A DNA stretch of 64,000 nt from Akkermansia muciniphila. GTDB taxonomy: Bacteria; Verrucomicrobiota; Kiritimatiellia; RFP12; JAAYNR01. The stretch is taken from the NCBI GenBank assembly GCA_945870025.1, contig CAMBQN010000011.1:26109-90108 (forward strand), in the 5' to 3' direction. Under the pieces are notes generated by a model that saw only the letters and a list, made by a program, of their open reading frames with translations, was not told the DNA's origin and made no database searches. The position numbers and the translations under genes were made by a program. Shown here piece after piece: positions 1 to 7,496 of this stretch; the stretch's first letter is position 1, and every line of letters begins with the position of its first letter.

Positions 1-390
1 CTGCTGCCGACTCTGGCCACCCGCCGGTCGCGCGCCCAGCGGCAGGCGGATACCGGGCGGGCGGAGGCGCTGCTGGAGCGCGTCGGACTCGCCGACCGGC
101 GCAACCATCGTCCGGGGCTGCTTTCCGGCGGCGAGTCGCAGCGTGCCGCCGTCGTGCGCGCGCTGATCAACCGCCCCCGGCTGCTGCTGGCCGATGAGCC
201 CACCGGCTCGCTGGACCATGCGTCGGCCCGCGCGCTCGGCGACCTCCTCGTCGAGCTGAATCGCGCCGAGGGGATCGCGCTCGTCGTCGTGACCCACAGC
301 CCGGAACTGGCCGGGCGCATGGGCGCCGGGTACGCACTTGCCGACGGACGGCTGACGCGGGGACCGGCGCCCCGAATGGCGCTAAGTTAA
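1..390 (+). CDS. ABC transporter ATP-binding protein, LolD-like (5' truncated by window edge)
   Basis: C-terminal 129 residues of an ABC ATPase; the reading frame is open from base 1, so the start, Walker A and Q-loop lie outside the window. Visible are the signature motif LSGGESQR (about residues 41-48 of the fragment), the Walker B segment LLLADEPTGSLD and the switch histidine in VVVTHSPE. The ADEPTGSLD form is typical of the LolD/MacB branch, which energises lipoprotein release or efflux across the inner membrane; the exact substrate is inferred. The last codons (RMALS, TAA) lie in the left arm of the palindromic element at 373-513, so the present C-terminus may have been set by that insertion. 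Confidence 0.85.
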   Translation: MLPTLATRRSRAQRQADTGRAEALLERVGLADRRNHRPGLLSGGESQRAAVVRALINRPRLLLADEPTGSLDHASARALGDLLVELNRAEGIALVVVTHSPELAGRMGAGYALADGRLTRGPAPRMALS

Positions 391-513
391 GGGGCTATTG
401 CCATCTTAATCGTAATCCTAATCTTAATCTTAATCTCCTGGTGTAGAACGGATTACGATTACGATTATGATTACGATTATGATCGGAAGAATCGCTTAAC
501 TTAGCGCCATTCG
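373..513. repeat. Palindromic element (family A) with 19-bp perfect terminal inverted repeats
   Basis: Bases 373-391 and 495-513 are perfect 19-bp inverted copies containing GCGCTAAGTTAAG. Between them the left half is built of TAATC-type units (about 405-436) and the right half of GATTACGATTATG-type units (about 450-483), so the whole element can fold back on itself. No coding capacity. The left arm overlaps the 3' end of the LolD-like gene, including its stop codon. TAATCG-type arms recur in the element at 44534-44889. Confidence 0.85.
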
Positions 514-629
514 CTGGCGTCCCTTTGAACCTAGATCCGGCAGTTGGATTCACCACGAAGGCCACGAAGTGCACGAAGCGATAAGAAGAATGAGGGGATA
601 AATCCCGGAAAAGGTAAGAACGTTTAGTT

Positions 630-2087
630 ATGACCGACGCCCTGCGAGCCAAATTGGCAGATCTGCCCGACAAGCCCGGTTGCTATCTGTACCGCGACCG
701 GGCGGGGCGGATCATCTATGTCGGCAAGGCGGTGTCATTGCGCAAACGGGTGCAATCGTATTTTCGCGCCTCGACCCTCCGGTCCGCGCCGCCAAAAGTG
801 TGCAGCCTGATCCACTCCGTGGCCGATCTGGACGTGGTGGTCGTCCGCAACGAGGCCGAGGCGCTGCTCACTGAAGGGAGCCTGATCAAGCAGTACCGGC
901 CGCGCTACAACATCGTGCTGCGTGACGATAAGCGCTATCTGGCCATCCGCGTCGACCCGCGCGAGCCGTTTCCGCGACTCACGACCTGCCGCATCATCCG
1001 GGACGACGGCGCCCGCTATTTCGGCCCGTTCCCCTCCTCTCCCGTGGTGCGCGCGACCCTCGACTTTGCCGAAAAGCGGTACGGCCTGCGAAAGTGTCCG
1101 CCCATCACGCCGGGGGCGGACGACTACACGCACTGCATCAACGACATCGTCCGCTTCTGTTCGGCCCCCTGCGTGGGGCGCATCTCCGCCGCCGACTACG
1201 GTGCCCGGTTCGAGGAGGCCTGCGCCTTCCTTCGCGGCGAGCGCCTGGGGGTGATCGAGGAGGTCAAGGCGCAGATGGGGGCGGCCGCGGCCGCGCATGA
1301 CTTTGAGAAGGCGGCGGTCTTGCGCGACACCTTCATCGCCCTGCGCGAGGTGGTGCGGCAGCGCGCCCGCGTGGTAGCTACGCCCGAACTGCGCGCGGCG
1401 GACGCCCGTGCCGGACTGGACGAGCTGCAGCGGCTCATCGGGCTTCCCGCCGCGCCGACGCGCATCGAAGGGTTTGACATCTCCAACCTGTTCGGCACCC
1501 ACTCGGTCGCCAGCCTGGTCGCGGCCACCGACGGCCACCCCGATCGCCGCCTGTACCGCCGGTTCCGAATCCGCACGGTCGCGGGCGCCGACGACCCGCG
1601 CGCGATGGCCGAGGTGGTCGGCCGGCGCTACGCCCGGCTGCGCGACGAGGGAAAACCCCTGCCCGGCTTGGTGCTCATCGACGGCGGCGTCCCCCAGCTC
1701 CGCGCCGCGCGCGCCGCGCTGGCCGCGCTCGGACTGGAGCGCGTGCCGGTCGTCGGGCTGGCCAAGCGGCAGGAGGAGATTGTGCTCGACGACGGGCGTC
1801 CGACGCTGCTTCTGCCGCGCGACTCGGTCGCGCTGCAGGTGCTGACCCGTCTGCGCGATGAAGCGCACCGCTTCGCGCTCGACTATCACCGCCGTCTCCG
1901 CCAGCGCACCATCCGCGAATCGGCCCTCGATGAGATACCCGGCATCGGCCCCGCCCGGAAGAACGCCCTGCTCACCCATTTCGGCTCGGTCTACCGGCTC
2001 GCCCGCGCCGACGCCGCCGCGATTGCCGCCGTCTCCGGCATCGGCGCCGAACGGGCGGCGGCCATCCAGCGGGCGCTGGGAGCCTAA
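630..2087 (+). CDS. uvrC: Excinuclease ABC subunit C (UvrC), short form
   Basis: Nucleotide excision repair nuclease that, with UvrB, makes both incisions around a lesion. The 485 residues contain a GIY-YIG nuclease domain (PGCYLYRD at 16-23, IIYVGKA at 28-34), four cysteines at 156, 169, 177 and 181 matching the iron-sulfur site described for UvrC, a UvrB-interacting UVR segment (about 205-240), the RNase H-like 5' nuclease domain with D283 (GFDISN), D351 (LIDGG) and H413 (DEAHRF), and C-terminal helix-hairpin-helix motifs (about 433-485). It is shorter than the usual roughly 600 residues, but every catalytic site I can name is present. It appears monocistronic. Confidence 0.95.
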   Translation: MTDALRAKLADLPDKPGCYLYRDRAGRIIYVGKAVSLRKRVQSYFRASTLRSAPPKVCSLIHSVADLDVVVVRNEAEALLTEGSLIKQYRPRYNIVLRDDKRYLAIRVDPREPFPRLTTCRIIRDDGARYFGPFPSSPVVRATLDFAEKRYGLRKCPPITPGADDYTHCINDIVRFCSAPCVGRISAADYGARFEEACAFLRGERLGVIEEVKAQMGAAAAAHDFEKAAVLRDTFIALREVVRQRARVVATPELRAADARAGLDELQRLIGLPAAPTRIEGFDISNLFGTHSVASLVAATDGHPDRRLYRRFRIRTVAGADDPRAMAEVVGRRYARLRDEGKPLPGLVLIDGGVPQLRAARAALAALGLERVPVVGLAKRQEEIVLDDGRPTLLLPRDSVALQVLTRLRDEAHRFALDYHRRLRQRTIRESALDEIPGIGPARKNALLTHFGSVYRLARADAAAIAAVSGIGAERAAAIQRALGA

Positions 2088-2097
2088 TCCCAGAAGG

Positions 2098-2145
2098 CGC
2101 TTGCAAAACCTTCGGTTTGTGCAAGCGGAGGGTTCAGGGTTCAGG
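2098..2145. repeat. Single end of family B palindromic repeat (CGCTTGCA hairpin)
   Basis: Hairpin at 2098-2127 with CGCTTGCA paired to TGCAAGCG around AAACC-TTC-GGTTT, followed by GAGGGTTCAGGGTTCAGG. The same hairpin plus TTCAGG tract begins the full elements at 25293 and 44581. Only one end is present here. It lies 10 bp after the uvrC stop and could act as its transcript end, although no T-tract follows. Confidence 0.75.
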
Positions 2146-2298
2146 AGTCGTTGTCCGGCCTTAGCCCGGATTCCAGGCGTTTTCAAGGCGTGAATAGGAC
2201 TCACAAGGAGTCGCGAAGAGAAAGAAGCAGATGCTGGAGATAGAAGACACAATCTCTGAGATTGATGATTGGGGCCAGAAAGCATACAATCCAAAGTA

Positions 2299-2517
2299 AT
2301 GACTACAGCAATCCAGATTGAACGAATGTCCCGTGTTGAAAAACTCCGGACCATGGAGGCTATCTGGGAGGATTTGTCGCATGCCGAGCCCGAGGTAGAA
2401 TCCCCTGCATGGCATGAGGCCGTTCTCAAGGAAACCGAGGCCAGAGTCGCCGCCGGTCAGGAACGGATCGCAGACTGGGAAATAGCCAAACAAGAACTCA
2501 GGATGCGCTTTGAATGA
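2299..2517 (+). CDS. Antitoxin of addiction module, TIGR02574/PF09720-like
   Basis: Seventy-two residues from ATG 2299. The sequence (IERMSRVEKLRTMEAIWEDL, then AWHEAVLKETEARVAAG and a WEIAK segment) matches the small helical 'putative addiction module component' family, in which a short antitoxin precedes a RelE/ParE-type toxin. An in-frame upstream start at 2269 is possible but adds residues unlike the family. The stop overlaps the next start as ATGA, the usual antitoxin-toxin coupling. The toxin gene is truncated, so this antitoxin appears to be a leftover. Confidence 0.8.
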   Translation: MTTAIQIERMSRVEKLRTMEAIWEDLSHAEPEVESPAWHEAVLKETEARVAAGQERIADWEIAKQELRMRFE

Positions 2518-2678
2518 GATTCAAGATCCTCGCTTCGGCCGTGGCTGATCTGCACTCGGCCCGTCTGTTTTATGAACAGCAGGGGGCGGGACTTGGCGTG
2601 TATTTCTTCTCAAGGCAGGCGGCCCAAGAACTGACAACGCCTATCTCAGACTGCGAACCAAGCGATGCACCTGCATAG
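2514..2678 (+). pseudogene. Truncated RelE/ParE-type toxin
   Basis: Starts at ATG 2514 overlapping the antitoxin stop. The first 32 or so codons (MRFKILASAVADLHSARLFY, then EQQGAGLGVYFF) look like the N-terminus of a plasmid-stabilisation (ParE/RelE) toxin. After YFF the frame continues with unrelated residues and stops at 2678, giving 54 residues where the family has about 95-100. The C-terminal strands that carry the active site of this fold are missing, so the product is probably inactive. I infer a deletion or rearrangement near 2610. Confidence 0.7.
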
Positions 2679-2963
2679 ATGAAAAGAACAATCACAAGCA
2701 TTGTTGGCATTGGGTCCGTTCACTGGATTCTGACAGTAGGAATCTCGCTCTTAGCTTGGCAAAGACAAGAAGGAGGACTAGCTGTCACTGCGAGCCAGGC
2801 GTTACTCAACTCCACTGCAATTTCACTGGCACATGCATTAAACTTCCCCCTTCCATTTCTTCTTCACGACAATTCCTTGCTCATCACGGCTTGCAATAGC
2901 ACGCTTTTTGCAATCACACTAGTTCTCTTGTGGGTCGGTGTTCTAAGACTGAGAAACGTTTAG
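2679..2963 (+). CDS. Small hypothetical membrane protein
   Basis: Ninety-four residues, ATG directly after the stop of the broken toxin. Two strongly hydrophobic segments are visible, at about residues 8-28 (IVGIGSVHWILTVGISLLAW) and 66-88, separated by a loop of moderate polarity. No catalytic motif is seen. Its codon use is richer in A+T than the surrounding genes, which fits an acquired or decaying segment together with the toxin remnant. I do not recognise the family. Confidence 0.5.
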   Translation: MKRTITSIVGIGSVHWILTVGISLLAWQRQEGGLAVTASQALLNSTAISLAHALNFPLPFLLHDNSLLITACNSTLFAITLVLLWVGVLRLRNV

Positions 2964-3011
2964 ATTTTTTAAGGGCCGCCAAGGGACGAGCCTGAATGGC
3001 GCGCAGGAGGC

Positions 3012-3299
3012 ATGCTGAAGGGAACGGGCATCGAGACGGAGGAGATCATCCCCGAAGATTGGGGTTGGTGCATCCCGATCAAGAATGACGGATTTCGGTT
3101 GGCGATCTGTTGCGGGCACCAGAACGGCGATGACGACGAGTTTCTATGCTTTACCGATCCCGACAAACCGATCGTTAAGAAGTTCTTCACGAAGATCGAC
3201 GCAACGGAACAACTCGGTCGCCTTGTGGCGGCCATGGCGAAGATTCTTGCGGCAGACCCGGACATCCGGGATGTGGAATGGTCGGACGGGAGCAAATGA
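3012..3299 (+). CDS. Conserved hypothetical small soluble protein
   Basis: Ninety-five residues with a strong ribosome site AGGAGG at 3006-3011 directly before ATG. The core has the pattern WGWCIPIKNDGF ... CCGHQNGDDDEFLCF ... DPDKPIVKKFFTKIDAT and a helical C-terminus ending DIRDVEW. This resembles a widespread small family of unknown function whose members also have the GW-P ... GFLCF ... KKIDT pattern. The N-terminus is short compared with the roughly 110 residues I would expect, so the gene may have lost some 5' sequence. No partner gene suggests a role. Confidence 0.6.
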   Translation: MLKGTGIETEEIIPEDWGWCIPIKNDGFRLAICCGHQNGDDDEFLCFTDPDKPIVKKFFTKIDATEQLGRLVAAMAKILAADPDIRDVEWSDGSK

Positions 3300-3388
3300 C
3301 ACACAACAAGCAAATGGTCGGTACGGCTTCGCCGCCCGACATTTGCGATGTCGGCGTTGGTTCAGAACCCAGGAAGCGCCGCGGCGCG

Positions 3389-4021
3389 CTACTGCAGCCC
3401 CGCCAGCTTGTGGGTCTGCATCGACAGCAGCCAGTGGCCGCTGCGGCGGCCGCGGTTCAGGGCGCCCAGCAGGCGAATGGTCGCCTCCACGTTGCAGACG
3501 CCGCCGCATTCACAGGGCGAGAGAAAGTAGTGCGCGGCGCGAATCCGGCGGCGCATGTCGCGGCAGAAATCGCCCACGTCGCCATCGACCACGATGCGCA
3601 CCTCGTCGGCGCGCCTCATCATGCGCGTGTCGGCGTACCGTGCCGCGTAACACGCCTTGGGCGAGACCGCCACATGGTCAATCTGCCGCACCCACGCCGC
3701 TGGCGGACGGCGCAACCCGTTGGTTTCGACGCCGATCCAATAGCCGAGAGCCGTAAACCGGGTCAGGAGAAAGTCCAGACGCTTCTGGATGAACGGCTCG
3801 CCGCCCGTCAGGATCACCGCCTGCGGCGTGAAGGCCGCGACCTGAGCCAGAATCGCCTCGGCGTCTAGCATCTGGAACTGTCGGAAGTCGGTGTCGCACC
3901 ACGGGCACGCCAGGTTGCAGCGGCCGAAGCGAACGAACACGACGGGCTTGCCGGTGTGAATCCCCTCGCCCTGCACCGACTCGAAGATCTCGACCACCGG
4001 GTAGCGCGGCGCGGCGCTCAT
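3389..4021 (-). CDS. queE: 7-carboxy-7-deazaguanine synthase QueE (radical SAM)
   Basis: Radical-SAM enzyme converting 6-carboxytetrahydropterin to 7-carboxy-7-deazaguanine in queuosine/preQ0 synthesis. The CX3CX2C cluster motif is CNLACPWC, preceded by the family hallmark SVQGEGIHTGKP and followed by LTGGEPF. At 210 residues it has normal length. ATG 4021 overlaps the queD stop by ATGA; a start further upstream would run deeper into queD. The C-terminus carries extra cysteines (PCECGGVCNVE). It is the last gene of the queF-R-M-queC-queD-queE unit. Confidence 0.93.
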   Translation of the reverse strand: MSAAPRYPVVEIFESVQGEGIHTGKPVVFVRFGRCNLACPWCDTDFRQFQMLDAEAILAQVAAFTPQAVILTGGEPFIQKRLDFLLTRFTALGYWIGVETNGLRRPPAAWVRQIDHVAVSPKACYAARYADTRMMRRADEVRIVVDGDVGDFCRDMRRRIRAAHYFLSPCECGGVCNVEATIRLLGALNRGRRSGHWLLSMQTHKLAGLQ

Positions 4022-4440
4022 CGGGCGGGGTCCTCGCGGTACTCTGCGCACGAGTCGTCCGTTTCGTAAACGGTGACCGACACCACGTTGATGCGCCCCG
4101 CCAGCTCGCGAAAGAAATGGCGGGCCAGATTCTCCGCGGTGGTGCGAAAGGGAAGTCCCACCGCTTTCATGCCTTGCTTGATGAGGACAGCGGCAATCTC
4201 GCGCTCGCCAGCGCCGCCCTCGTCATAGAGGAAAGCATGGTCGAAGCGCGCGACAACCACCTCGCGCAGAACGGCCAGGAGGTCGTGGAAATCGATGACC
4301 ATGTCGGCGGTGTCGCCCTGCGCCTGCGCCACTTCGGCCAGCACCCGGTAGGTGTGCCCATGCAGGTTCTTGCAGGCTCCCGCGTGGTTGGACAGAACAT
4401 GGGCGGCGTGAAAATGGCAGGCTTTACGAACGGTCAGCAT
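4018..4440 (-). CDS. queD: 6-carboxy-5,6,7,8-tetrahydropterin synthase QueD
   Basis: Makes 6-carboxytetrahydropterin from dihydroneopterin triphosphate. The 140 residues have zinc ligands in FHAAHVL and HGHTYRV, the catalytic cysteine in CKNLHGHTY and the later glutamate in VYETDDSC, as in the PTPS/QueD family. ATG 4440 lies inside the end of queC (overlap 7 bp), and its own stop overlaps queE. Translational coupling of the three enzymes is likely. Confidence 0.93.
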   Translation of the reverse strand: MLTVRKACHFHAAHVLSNHAGACKNLHGHTYRVLAEVAQAQGDTADMVIDFHDLLAVLREVVVARFDHAFLYDEGGAGEREIAAVLIKQGMKAVGLPFRTTAENLARHFFRELAGRINVVSVTVYETDDSCAEYREDPAR

Positions 4441-5147
4441 CGTCCCTCCTTGTCCGCGAGATAGGCGGCATACCCGCGTTGCCGCAGCACGCAGCTCGGA
4501 CACGTCCCGCAGCCGCGGCCGATGATGCCATTGTAGCAGGTCAGCGTATTTTCGGCCACATACGCCAGCACGCCCAGCCGATCCGCCAGTGCCCACGTCT
4601 GCGCCTTGGTCAGATCCATCAGCGGCGTGATCACGCGGAAGTCGGCGTCCATGGCCAGATTGAGCGTCACGTTGCACGACTTGATGAACACGTCGCGACA
4701 ATCGGGATAGCCGCTGCAATCGGCCTGGCACACCCCGGTGATAAGCGTGCGGACGCCCCGCCCCTTGGCGAAGATCGCGGCGATCAGCAGGAAGAGCATG
4801 TTGCGGCCATCCACCACGGTGTTGGGACAGGTCGTGGCGGGATTCTGGACCATGGCCGCAGAAGGGTCCAGGAGCGCGCTCGAGGTGATCTGGCCGTACC
4901 ACGCGAGATCTACGATCCGATGCTGATGCGCGGCCACGCCGAAATCGGCGGCGATCTTTTGCGCGACCGCCACCTCCTGCCCGTGCCGCTGTCCGTAGCT
5001 GAACGTGATGCAGGCCACCCGGCCCCGGCCGTAGTCACGCACCGCCTGCGCCAGGCAGGTCGTGCTGTCCTGCCCGCCGGAGAAGACCACTACACAATCC
5101 TCATGTCCGAGGCGGCCGGTATCACCGTTTCCTGGAACCACATCCAC
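4434..5147 (-). CDS. queC: 7-cyano-7-deazaguanine synthase QueC
   Basis: ATP-dependent enzyme forming preQ0 from 7-carboxy-7-deazaguanine. It has the PP-loop FSGGQDSTT near the N-terminus, SYGQRHGQE, and a C-terminal zinc motif CGTCPSCVLRQRGY preceded by CYNGIIGRGC. I chose GTG 5147 (237 residues) because AAAGGACGG lies 9-15 bases upstream and the family normally begins a few residues before SGG. An in-frame ATG at 5210 would add 21 atypical, basic residues and overlap the methyltransferase by almost 90 bp. The chosen start overlaps the methyltransferase 3' end by 26 bp. Confidence 0.9.
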   Translation of the reverse strand: MDVVPGNGDTGRLGHEDCVVVFSGGQDSTTCLAQAVRDYGRGRVACITFSYGQRHGQEVAVAQKIAADFGVAAHQHRIVDLAWYGQITSSALLDPSAAMVQNPATTCPNTVVDGRNMLFLLIAAIFAKGRGVRTLITGVCQADCSGYPDCRDVFIKSCNVTLNLAMDADFRVITPLMDLTKAQTWALADRLGVLAYVAENTLTCYNGIIGRGCGTCPSCVLRQRGYAAYLADKEGRC

Positions 5148-6261
5148 GCGCCACCGTCCTTTTTTTCGCCGAGTATTTTTTCTGAGACTCGAAAAGCATG
5201 AGGTTGCCATCGGTACCTGTTCGATACGACTGTGGCTGATTCAGACTTCCATCTGTGTCGTGTGCCTTATCCGATGCAGACAACAAACGAAACATGCTAC
5301 GCCCCATTGCTTCGGCAAGCTTGACCGGGACCGCGTTCCCGATCTGCCTCATAGCCTCGCCCCAGGTACCGGTGATGGCATATGAGGCGGGAAAAGATTG
5401 TATTAGTTTCGCCTCATACACAGTCATGTATCGTAGTGACTCGTCTTTGAAGCGGATCATGTTTTCTCCACCCGGCACGCCGTGCGCACCCGCCTTGAGG
5501 GTCTTGCTCGGCTTGTCGACCTCACTTCCCGTATGCCCTGGATAGGCACGCGCGCCAGCGACGAACACATGATCTTTAAGCCCATGTGACGTCTGCGGAT
5601 CGGGCACCTTGCGCAACGCATCCTGAATTGTCCGCCATGATTTATTGTTCACCGTTGGAGCCGGCCAGGACCATTCCTCCTTAATATCCGAACGCACTCC
5701 AATGATGAACACGCGCTCGCGAATCTGTGGAACGCCGTAGTCTGCCGCGTTAACAAGCTTGTGTTGAACCCGATATTTCAATCCCGCGTATCGAGGATAA
5801 GACACTGCTCTTAACCGTTCCAAATGATCGCGCCAAGACTCGCTCGTGCGAAGCGCGAAATCGGGAAACGTGAGTCGCAAGACAACATAGTCAAAATAAT
5901 CGGCGAAGCTTTTTCGAAGCAACCCTTTCACATTCTCAAAAACAAATCCCTTGGGTGCCAATTCACCAATGGCCCGGATCGCCTGTGGGAACAGGTCTCG
6001 ATGGTCGTCGTGTGCCTTGGCCAAACCTCCGAGTGAAAAAGGCTGACAAGGCGGCCCGCCTGCGATCAGATCAACTTCGCCCATGGATGAGAAATCGAAA
6101 TCCCGCACATCCATTTCATGGACGATCCCGGGGTCAAAATTACGGCGCAACGTTTCGCAAGCAAAACGATTGATCTCGATGAAGGCGAGATGATTGAACC
6201 CTGCGTTCTCCATCCCCTTTGCCAACCCGCCACATCCGCTAAACAGTTCGATCATCTGCAT
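5122..6261 (-). CDS. DNA (cytosine-5) methyltransferase, partner of Eco29kI-like endonuclease
   Basis: 379 residues with the m5C-methyltransferase motifs in order: motif I LFSGCGGLAKGMENAG (6-21), motif IV GGPPCQPFSLGG with catalytic Cys72, motif VI FENVKG (108-113), motif VIII QIRERVFIIGV and motif X QIGNAVPVKLAEAM. The variable region of about 100 residues between VIII and X holds the target recognition element. It should protect host DNA at the site cut by the adjacent endonuclease, with which it overlaps by 10 bp. It is A+T-richer than the que genes around it, suggesting transfer as a cassette. The basic C-terminal tail runs into the queC start. Confidence 0.93.
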   Translation of the reverse strand: MQMIELFSGCGGLAKGMENAGFNHLAFIEINRFACETLRRNFDPGIVHEMDVRDFDFSSMGEVDLIAGGPPCQPFSLGGLAKAHDDHRDLFPQAIRAIGELAPKGFVFENVKGLLRKSFADYFDYVVLRLTFPDFALRTSESWRDHLERLRAVSYPRYAGLKYRVQHKLVNAADYGVPQIRERVFIIGVRSDIKEEWSWPAPTVNNKSWRTIQDALRKVPDPQTSHGLKDHVFVAGARAYPGHTGSEVDKPSKTLKAGAHGVPGGENMIRFKDESLRYMTVYEAKLIQSFPASYAITGTWGEAMRQIGNAVPVKLAEAMGRSMFRLLSASDKAHDTDGSLNQPQSYRTGTDGNLMLFESQKKYSAKKRTVARGCGSRKR

Positions 6262-6908
6262 CGTAATCCCACCAGATAATCGGTTACGCGACGTTTTAAC
6301 TCGGCCGACTTCGGTATTTCACCCTCAATTCGGCTCGCCCATGAACGCCCAGAATGCAGGGCATCCCAGGCGGACAGACGCCCTGTTTTCCTTTTCACTC
6401 CAGGATCGTGATTACCGAAACCATCGATTACGCTATTCCATAACGGCGTATGAAGGGCGATCACGGCGGCCTCCACAGCAGGAATCATGCTTTCGACGTC
6501 TCCCTCAAAAATCATAAACCGGCAGGCAAACTCATGTGATCTTAAATTTCTGACTTCATTCAAGCCGCGTGCATGCTGCACAAGACGATTGAATAAACTT
6601 CTTGCCTGAGGGCGGTCTCCCGACGCTCGGCTTTGCCGCCAACCCGGGGGCACGGCTTTTCCCACATAGATCGGTACAGAATATGAAGTCCGATTGATCT
6701 CTTTTCCAAATTTACTATACAGCCCCTTACATCCGATATAGTACAGCGCATAAACGCCGGATCCGGAGAATGATTCAGGCGGTGGAATCCCAAAAACCGG
6801 TGTGCCGTGGAAAAAACGCACAGCGTCTTTTAACATTTCTGAAAAATCATCGTTGTGATAGACGTGTTTATTTCGATCAAATACATTTTCCATTGTTTCC
6901 TCGCTCAA
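6252..6908 (-). CDS. Eco29kI-like GIY-YIG type II restriction endonuclease
   Basis: 218 residues with a GIY-YIG nuclease fold: GVYALYYIG (51-59), PIYVGKA (79-85), RLVQHARGL (108-116), a glutamate at 146 and PLWN-S with N158, followed by FGNHDPG (164-170). That combination and the length match the Eco29kI family, which includes enzymes that cut CCGCGG; specificity here is inferred from the family only. Its start is 12 bp beyond the queF stop and its end overlaps the methyltransferase, so endonuclease is translated before methyltransferase within the que transcript. No controller (C) protein is visible. Confidence 0.85.
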   Translation of the reverse strand: MSEETMENVFDRNKHVYHNDDFSEMLKDAVRFFHGTPVFGIPPPESFSGSGVYALYYIGCKGLYSKFGKEINRTSYSVPIYVGKAVPPGWRQSRASGDRPQARSLFNRLVQHARGLNEVRNLRSHEFACRFMIFEGDVESMIPAVEAAVIALHTPLWNSVIDGFGNHDPGVKRKTGRLSAWDALHSGRSWASRIEGEIPKSAELKRRVTDYLVGLRCR

Positions 6909-6920
6909 GCAGAAAAGCTT

Positions 6921-7397
6921 TTACATCAACATGTTGTGATTGCGGAAGCGCGACTCGGCCAGATCGGCGTATTTCGTCCCCGGGCGGCCGTAATTGCAGT
7001 ACGGATCGATCGTGATGCCCCCGCGCGGCCGGAAGCGCCCCGTCACCTCGATGTACGGGGGGGCCATCGCGGTTACGAGATCGTTCAAGATCACGTTCAC
7101 GCAATCCTCGTGGAACCCGCCGTGGTTGCGGAAGCCGAAGAGATAGAGTTTGAGCGACTTGCTCTCGACTAGCCGATCGCCCGGCACGTATTGGATCGTG
7201 ATCGTTCCGAAATCGGGCTGGCCGGTCATGGGGCAGAGCGTGGTGAATTCGGGGCAGGTGAAGGTCACCCAATAGTCGCGATCCGGATGCTTGTTGGCAA
7301 AGGTTTCCAGCAGCCCCGGATCGTAACGGCCGGGATAGACCGTTTCGCCGCTGCCTAATTGCGTGACGCCTTTCAATTCTTCTTGGGTTCGACTCAT
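6921..7397 (-). CDS. queF: NADPH-dependent 7-cyano-7-deazaguanine reductase QueF
   Basis: Reduces the nitrile of preQ0 to preQ1. At 158 residues it is the short, YkvM-type QueF. The catalytic cysteine is in [11 protein letters not shown] with the catalytic aspartate seven residues later, and the family motif [22 protein letters not shown] is split by nothing. Start ATG 7397 follows a strong AAGGAGT site. It is the first gene of the unit; the restriction-modification pair follows within 12 bp, then queC-queD-queE. Together the four que genes make preQ1, while tgt and queA are not in the window. Confidence 0.95.
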   Translation of the reverse strand: MSRTQEELKGVTQLGSGETVYPGRYDPGLLETFANKHPDRDYWVTFTCPEFTTLCPMTGQPDFGTITIQYVPGDRLVESKSLKLYLFGFRNHGGFHEDCVNVILNDLVTAMAPPYIEVTGRFRPRGGITIDPYCNYGRPGTKYADLAESRFRNHNMLM

Positions 7398-7496
7398 AAC
7401 CGGACTCCTTCTCTCCCTATCGCTTCGTTGCCGCGCTCCCTCGCCAGCCCCGCGGGCGGGGGCACACGCGCAGCGCCGAAGGCAACGGACTCACCA

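Noticed and set aside
400..490. TAATCG-type units resembling a CRISPR or telomere-like array
   Set aside because: Units are 6-12 bp without spacers and occur as facing inverted arms; this is a palindromic element. No CRISPR array or cas gene was seen in the window.
735..2429. Long minus-strand open frame across uvrC
   Set aside because: It is an antisense shadow of uvrC produced by high G+C; the translated sequence has no family features and the plus-strand protein is complete.
7398..7496. preQ1 riboswitch upstream of queF
   Set aside because: The leader is short and I see no pseudoknot-forming C-rich/A-rich aptamer pattern.
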